Source of the DNA: Oleiharenicola lentus
GTDB lineage: Bacteria > Verrucomicrobiota > Verrucomicrobiia > Opitutales > Opitutaceae
Direction of reading: 5' to 3'
DNA: 64,000 nt
Assembly: GCF_004118375.1 (NCBI RefSeq)
Contig: NZ_SDHX01000002.1
Location: forward strand, 248,001 to 312,000
The notes under the pieces: model-generated
The model's database searches: none
What the model was told of the DNA's origin: nothing
The model's input: only the letters and a program-made list of their open reading frames with translations
Translations under genes and position numbers: made by a program
Shown here: in pieces, positions 59,793 to 64,000 of the stretch
How the letters are laid out: every line of letters begins with the position of its first letter
How positions within the stretch are numbered: position 1 is the first letter of the stretch

Positions 59793-61765
59793 GACGCGGT
59801 GATGGCCAGCCGGTAGCGGCGGCCCTGATGTTCGAAAAACGCGGGGTAACGCTCATTGTCCGCCACGCGCAGCTGATTGAACTGTTCAGCCAGCGTCCGG
59901 GCCGGCTCCAACCGGCTGTCTTCGGGCCGACGGCGCGCGTAAAAGCTTTCCTCACCCGACTGCGCCCGGGCCTGCGCCACGCATTGGGGATATTCCTGCA
60001 CGAAGCGGCGGCACAAAGTGAGTGTCGCGGCCGCCTGCCGGGCGCGCAGCTCGCTCACAAGTTCGTCTCCTTTCAGGTGGATGATTTCCTCGGCGTAGAT
60101 CAGGCCGCTGTCCACGCGCTCGGCCGCCTCGATCAGGGTCACGGGGATTTCCGTGCGGCCTTCCAGGACCTGCCAGGTAAGCGGCGACCAGCCTTTGCCG
60201 TGCGGCAGAGCGCTCTCATGCACCACGAGGTTGTGGCGGTAACGGGCGCGAATCGCGGCCGGCACCAGCTGTCCGCAACCCAGGTAAAAACAATAGTCCC
60301 CACCCCGGAGTTCACCGGGAGCATGCACCCACTCGACCGTGTGCCCGTCCCGCATCCAACCGAGCACGAGGTCGGCCAGCGATTCGTTCAACCAGCTCGA
60401 GGCGTCCGACAGGATCGCCAGCCGCTGGCCGGCCCGCACCGCGTTTCCGGCTGCTCGCAAAGGAGGCAGAACCCGCGAGTGTCCGTCTGCCATGGGCATG
60501 GCGGCGCGCAGAAGGACCAAAGCGCTGGCTAGAACCCTGGATGTGGCCACCTTCGCAAAACCAGACTCCAACTCTTGGGTGACCAAAGCTAAACTGTCTT
60601 CCTGCGGAGTGAACTCCAGACGCGCCACCGGCAACCCGGTGGCATGAACCAAAAAGCACCGGCCGGATTCGCCCTGAATGGTGTAATTTTCCACGGGTGT
60701 CGGCTGAAGCTGTTCGGCGACGCGCAGCACCCCCAGCCCATCGACCAGATTTCGGCCGGAGACGCTCAATCGCCGGCGCTTTTCCGGCGAACTGAGCAGG
60801 CCCTGCAGCTCATCGCTGAGATTCGCCTCGGTGAAATCAGCCAGCGGACCGAGATAAATCACGCTGCCATCCGCGGCGAGGCTCCGGCAGGCTGTGAGTT
60901 GATTCTCGGAAACGCCAACCAAGAGCGAGGGCACGCCCAGGCAAAGGCGCTCCCAGGTCGCGCCACCGCCAGCACCGATCGCCACATCGGCCTGTAGCAG
61001 CAAATCGGCGAGATGAGGCCGGGTGGAGAGAATCCGGGTGCGTCCGCGGCTGGCCGCCAGAACCTCGAGTGAGGCACGATGCGGGTAGTTCGGTCCGACG
61101 ACTACATCCACGGCCAGTCCCGCAAACGGACTCTCCGAGAGCACACGCAAAGTCCGGCCGGAAAGATTCTCGGCATCCACACCGCCGAAGAAAACGAGAA
61201 CGCGAGTCACTTCTTCGGCTGCATCCGTTGTCTTCAGCGCACGCGCGACAGCATACTCCGGCCGCAGCAGCGCATACCTTGGACCGAGTAGCACCTGACA
61301 GCCGGCGGGTACCGAACCGTGGGTTGCGCCCTGATTCTGGTTGAGGAGAAAGTCGCAGTCGTGCGCGCGGGCGGGCAGGTCGTCGATGGCCAGAATTCGG
61401 CCGCAGTGCGGGCGCAGCGCCCTTTCCCACGACGCATCCAATCCGTAGTGGTCCACCACCAACCAGTCGGGCCGTAGGCCAGCCAGGGCGGCAATGGTCT
61501 CCCGGGCATCCTGGTCAACCGGCACTCCCCGCCACACGGAATAGACATCGTCCGCGGACGCGACGATGTCACTGCCAGGAGCAGGCAGCAGCGTGGCCGG
61601 CATCAATTCCTCCGCGAGCCGCGCGGCCAGATGGCCGTCGTGGCTGCGGGTGATGAAGCGAACTTCCGCCCCACGCCGACGCAACTCGTGCGCCAGAGTA
61701 AGGCACCGCACCACATGGCCGGTGCCGATCAACCGGGAGGAATCGCAGCGGAAAACAATTTTCAT
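59789..61765 (-). CDS. PseG hydrolase - formyltransferase fusion
   Basis: A 658-residue fusion. Residues 1-345 match PseG: the catalytic His17 in IGTGHVVRCLTLA, DWLVVDHYGLDASWERA, VFFGGVDAENLSGRTL, GGGATWERLCLGVPSLLV. Residues about 490-600 are a methionyl-tRNA-formyltransferase-like domain, with N512, H516 (HNLVVHESALPHGKGWSPL) and D552 (RVDSGLIY) at the catalytic positions, and a C-terminal tail. The linker (about 355-425) weakly recalls a worn acetyltransferase. It should add a formyl group where PseH would acetylate, then release UDP. Confidence 0.85.
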   Translation of the reverse strand: MKIVFRCDSSRLIGTGHVVRCLTLAHELRRRGAEVRFITRSHDGHLAARLAEELMPATLLPAPGSDIVASADDVYSVWRGVPVDQDARETIAALAGLRPDWLVVDHYGLDASWERALRPHCGRILAIDDLPARAHDCDFLLNQNQGATHGSVPAGCQVLLGPRYALLRPEYAVARALKTTDAAEEVTRVLVFFGGVDAENLSGRTLRVLSESPFAGLAVDVVVGPNYPHRASLEVLAASRGRTRILSTRPHLADLLLQADVAIGAGGGATWERLCLGVPSLLVGVSENQLTACRSLAADGSVIYLGPLADFTEANLSDELQGLLSSPEKRRRLSVSGRNLVDGLGVLRVAEQLQPTPVENYTIQGESGRCFLVHATGLPVARLEFTPQEDSLALVTQELESGFAKVATSRVLASALVLLRAAMPMADGHSRVLPPLRAAGNAVRAGQRLAILSDASSWLNESLADLVLGWMRDGHTVEWVHAPGELRGGDYCFYLGCGQLVPAAIRARYRHNLVVHESALPHGKGWSPLTWQVLEGRTEIPVTLIEAAERVDSGLIYAEEIIHLKGDELVSELRARQAAATLTLCRRFVQEYPQCVAQARAQSGEESFYARRRPEDSRLEPARTLAEQFNQLRVADNERYPAFFEHQGRRYRLAITAS

Positions 61766-62436
61766 GACACCCTCCGGCCCAGAATGAAGGCCTCCGCGGC
61801 TTCGGCGCCGATGGTCGCGCCACGCCACCGCGCCAGATGCTCCACGCCCTGCCGCGAACGCGGATGCGGCCAGGGTCGCATTTCCACCGAGTAGGCATCG
61901 ATCGCGCGCAACTTGCGTTCAAGTTGAAGTCCGATGTCCACAAACCAATTGGGCGCGAAAACCGGCGCCGAACCGGGCGGCTGCCACTCCGTGCTGGAAG
62001 CAACCTCGAAGAAAAGCAGGGTGCGCACCGGCTGTCCCGCCTGCGGTCGCGTGGCGGCGATCACGGCTTCATGCAGGCGGCGGTGGTCGATGTTCACGTC
62101 ACCGGCGTGATGCGTGTAGAGCGTATCGGGCCGGTGGGCGGCGATCTGGGCCTCGGCCAGTTTCACGATGTCGAGCAACGGAACCGTATCCAGACGGTTG
62201 TCCGGAAGGTCTCCGAAAGAAACCGACGTGACGCCCAGTTCCGCCAGCGCACGTCGTGAGGCCTCCCGGCGCATGGTCAAGGCCGCGTGATCCACCAGGT
62301 CCCGAGAGTTGACCCCATCGGCCAGGAAGGCCACGTGGATGGCCGCGCCCTCGTCGGCATGGCGGGCCAGCGCGCCGCCGCACCCGAGGACCTCGTCGTC
62401 GGGATGGGCGGCCAGCACTAGAATACGGGACTTCAA
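61762..62436 (-). CDS. PIG-L/LmbE-family deacetylase
   Basis: A 224-residue PIG-L domain protein: the zinc motif AAHPDDEVLGCGGALARHAD, DGVNSRDLVDHAALTMRREA, and the second zinc His in TYTHHAGDVNIDHRRLHEA-like sequence (THHAGDVNIDHRRLHEAVI). These enzymes remove N-acetyl groups from sugars. In a pseudaminic operon with a formyltransferase, it may free an amine for re-acylation. Overlaps both neighbours by four bases. Confidence 0.87.
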   Translation of the reverse strand: MKSRILVLAAHPDDEVLGCGGALARHADEGAAIHVAFLADGVNSRDLVDHAALTMRREASRRALAELGVTSVSFGDLPDNRLDTVPLLDIVKLAEAQIAAHRPDTLYTHHAGDVNIDHRRLHEAVIAATRPQAGQPVRTLLFFEVASSTEWQPPGSAPVFAPNWFVDIGLQLERKLRAIDAYSVEMRPWPHPRSRQGVEHLARWRGATIGAEAAEAFILGRRVS

Positions 62437-63131
62437 GCGACTTGACGGGATACGCTGTCGAACATCAGCTCCGCACGAGTCCAGTCATCCAGGTTGTCGA
62501 TGTCCTGCACGCGCCAGCGCGGGATGATGACCGGGTGGGAATGACGTTCAAAGAAGCGCTTGCCCTCCAGCCAGGCGTCGGGACGCCCCCAGTAGAACTG
62601 GCCGGCATCGTGCAGCGCCTTGGGCAGATCCTGCGAACGGGCGGTGAACTTGTCGGGGAAAAACATCTCCACCCCACCCTCGGGATGCGGCTGGAACGAG
62701 CGGAAGATCGGGGCGGCGAATTCGGTGGCCGTAAACGCGTAGGCCCAGGGTCCGGAGGCCAAGGCCTCGCAGCCGCGGCGGAGATCGGAAATGTGAACAA
62801 ACGGCGCCGTGGCATAGATGCAGCAGACCGCATCGTAGGCACCGTGGCGTTCCTGCATCCAGCGGGTCGCATGAGCGATCACCTCGATGGTGCCGGCGTG
62901 GTCGTTGGAAAGCTCCGCCGGCCGCATGAATGGCGTCTCCGCGCCATGCGCACGGGCGATGGCGGCGATTTCCTGATCGTCGGTGGAGACAATCACATCG
63001 GTGAAAAGCCCGCTGGCGCGTGCCGCCACAATCGAGTGGGCGATCATCGGCTTGCCGGCGAACAGGCGGATGTTTTTCCGCGGGATGCGCTTCGATCCGC
63101 CTCGGGCGGGAATGACACAAAGGTTTTTCAT
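62433..63131 (-). CDS. pseF: Pseudaminic acid cytidylyltransferase PseF (NeuA-type)
   Basis: A 232-residue CMP-sugar synthetase: LCVIPARGGSKRIPRKNIRL, KPMIAHSIVAARASGLFTDV, VSTDDQEIAAIARAHGAE and AVCCIYATAPFVHISDLRRG. It activates the nine-carbon sugar with CTP for transfer. The ATG at 63131 overlaps the pseC stop by four bases; a longer frame to 63290 lies in pseC. Length is normal. Confidence 0.9.
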   Translation of the reverse strand: MKNLCVIPARGGSKRIPRKNIRLFAGKPMIAHSIVAARASGLFTDVIVSTDDQEIAAIARAHGAETPFMRPAELSNDHAGTIEVIAHATRWMQERHGAYDAVCCIYATAPFVHISDLRRGCEALASGPWAYAFTATEFAAPIFRSFQPHPEGGVEMFFPDKFTARSQDLPKALHDAGQFYWGRPDAWLEGKRFFERHSHPVIIPRWRVQDIDNLDDWTRAELMFDSVSRQVA

Positions 63132-64000
63132 CGGCTGGGAATCGGTGACAGGGACAGGACAGTATCGATGACAAGGGCCACGTCGGCATCGGTCATCGCG
63201 GGGAAAAGCGGAAGGCTGAGCGCACGTTGGTAATACGCTTCGGCCGCGGGGCACTTGCCCGGACCGTAGCCGAAGGTGCGCCGATACCACGGCTGGAGAT
63301 GCACGGGAATGTAGTGGACCTGCGTGCCAACTCCGGCCTCGCGGAGTGCGGACATGACTTGGGACCGGGAGCGTCCCAACGCGGCAAAATCGATCTGCAC
63401 CGTATAGAGATGCCAGGAAGTCGTGGCGGCATCAGCGGCCGTGCGCAGGCCGGGCGTTCGCAGCCAATCGGTGCCGGCGAAGGCGGCGTTGTAGGCCGCG
63501 ACGATCTCGCGGCGGCGCGTCAGCACGGCTTCGAGGCGATCAAGTTGCGAGAGTCCGAGCGCACACTGGAGGTCGGTGAGCCGGTAGTTGAAGCCCAGCT
63601 CCTGCATCTCATAGAGCCAGGGACCGGGTTCCGTGGTAAATTCGGTGAAGTTGTCGGCGACCCGCTCAATGCCATGTGAACGCAGACGGCGGGCCTGCTC
63701 AGCCCAGTCGGCCCGGTCGGTCACGAGCATGCCGCCCTCGCCCGTCGTCAGTGTCTTGACGGGGTGGAAACTGAAAACCGCGAGATCGGCCCAGGGATTG
63801 CCGCCTACATTCCAGACGCGCCCTTCGGCATGAAAACTCCCACCCACCGCGTGGCAGGCATCCTCAATCACAATGGCGCCGCGTGCGCGCGCGATGCGAG
63901 AGACTTCCGGCAGGTTGGCGGTCTGACCGGCAAAATCCACGGCTACGACCGCGCGGGTGTCGTCGAGCCAGTTTTTTTCCAGCGCGTGCGGATTTATCGT
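63128..64000 (-). CDS. pseC: UDP-4-amino-4,6-dideoxy-N-acetyl-altrosamine aminotransferase PseC (5' end outside)
   Basis: The last 290 residues of a DegT-type PLP enzyme; the reading frame runs off the window edge, so the start is missing. VVAVDFAGQTANLPEVSRIA, VIEDACHAVGGSFHAEGRVW, and FSFHPVKTLTTGEGGMLVTD with the PLP Lys are visible, as is the C-terminal VGTQVHYIPVHLQPWYRRTF. PseC aminates the 4-keto product of PseB, which probably lies just outside. Confidence 0.9.
   Translation of the reverse strand, partial: TINPHALEKNWLDDTRAVVAVDFAGQTANLPEVSRIARARGAIVIEDACHAVGGSFHAEGRVWNVGGNPWADLAVFSFHPVKTLTTGEGGMLVTDRADWAEQARRLRSHGIERVADNFTEFTTEPGPWLYEMQELGFNYRLTDLQCALGLSQLDRLEAVLTRRREIVAAYNAAFAGTDWLRTPGLRTAADAATTSWHLYTVQIDFAALGRSRSQVMSALREAGVGTQVHYIPVHLQPWYRRTFGYGPGKCPAAEAYYQRALSLPLFPAMTDADVALVIDTVLSLSPIPSR

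Noticed and set aside
1-64000. tRNA, rRNA or CRISPR arrays
   Set aside because: No cloverleaf, conserved rRNA segment or regularly spaced repeats were seen.

Overview
The window is one continuous stretch of high-GC bacterial chromosome devoted to flagellar motility, chemotaxis and cell-surface or flagellin sugar synthesis. The cell is Gram-negative: there is an outer-membrane barrel protein, a lipoprotein and periplasmic signal peptides. The gene set and gene order are compatible with a motile member of the Verrucomicrobiota, probably Opitutaceae. That placement is an inference from general gene content, because no rRNA or other taxonomic marker lies in the window. No tRNA, rRNA, CRISPR array or prophage was seen. 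One decayed REP-type transposase with flanking repeats is the only mobile element.

Layout. (1) 1-11700, minus strand: a basal-body/export operon read flgB-flgC-fliE-fliF-fliG-(small ORF)-fliH-fliI-fliJ-motE-like-fliK-flgD-flgE-fliL-fliM, cut off inside fliM. (2) 11925-15102, plus strand: cheR, cheB and a response regulator with a partly degenerate HD-GYP domain. (3) 15184-19386: a mixed housekeeping block (PilZ protein, exported RidA, esterase, gpt phosphoribosyltransferase, exported TIM-barrel protein). (4) 19534-23271: an operon of porin, small PstS-like protein and chemoreceptor, preceded by a structured leader with an internal terminator and by a candidate short RNA. (5) 23535-35092: cheD, the REP transposase pseudogene, an HDOD protein, cheA/cheW (divergent), a hybrid histidine kinase, a REC-REC-STAS protein, cheX, an NtrC-type regulator and an uncharacterised gene. 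(6) 35231-41031: flgN-like, fliS, flgM, a lipoprotein, fliD and two tandem short flagellins. (7) 41295-46000, minus strand: two large glycosyltransferases. (8) 46467-55994, plus strand: a sugar operon (methyltransferases, Gfo/Idh/MocA dehydrogenase, aminotransferase, acetyltransferase, two amidotransferases, HisH, HisF) resembling the acetamidino-sugar pathway of Pseudomonas O-antigens. (9) 64000-56007, minus strand: a tightly overlapping pseudaminic-acid-type operon (pseC, pseF, PIG-L deacetylase, a pseG-formyltransferase fusion, an ATP-grasp-NeuB fusion, epimerase, IMPase) that converges on region 8.

How the parts work together. The basal-body operon builds the motor and export gate. FlgM and a recurring FliA-type (sigma-28) promoter motif, TAAA/TCAA-N15/16-GCCGATNN, found here upstream of fliD, flgM, flagellin 1, cheA, cheW, cheX, the porin-chemoreceptor operon, a hypothetical gene and an ORF-less short transcript, suggest a late flagellar regulon covering filament and chemotaxis genes. 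The sugar operons next to the flagellins probably make a nine-carbon acidic sugar and an amidinated or formylated sugar used to glycosylate flagellin or a surface polysaccharide. The two domain fusions in region 9 and the repurposed HisF in region 8 are the most distinctive biochemistry.
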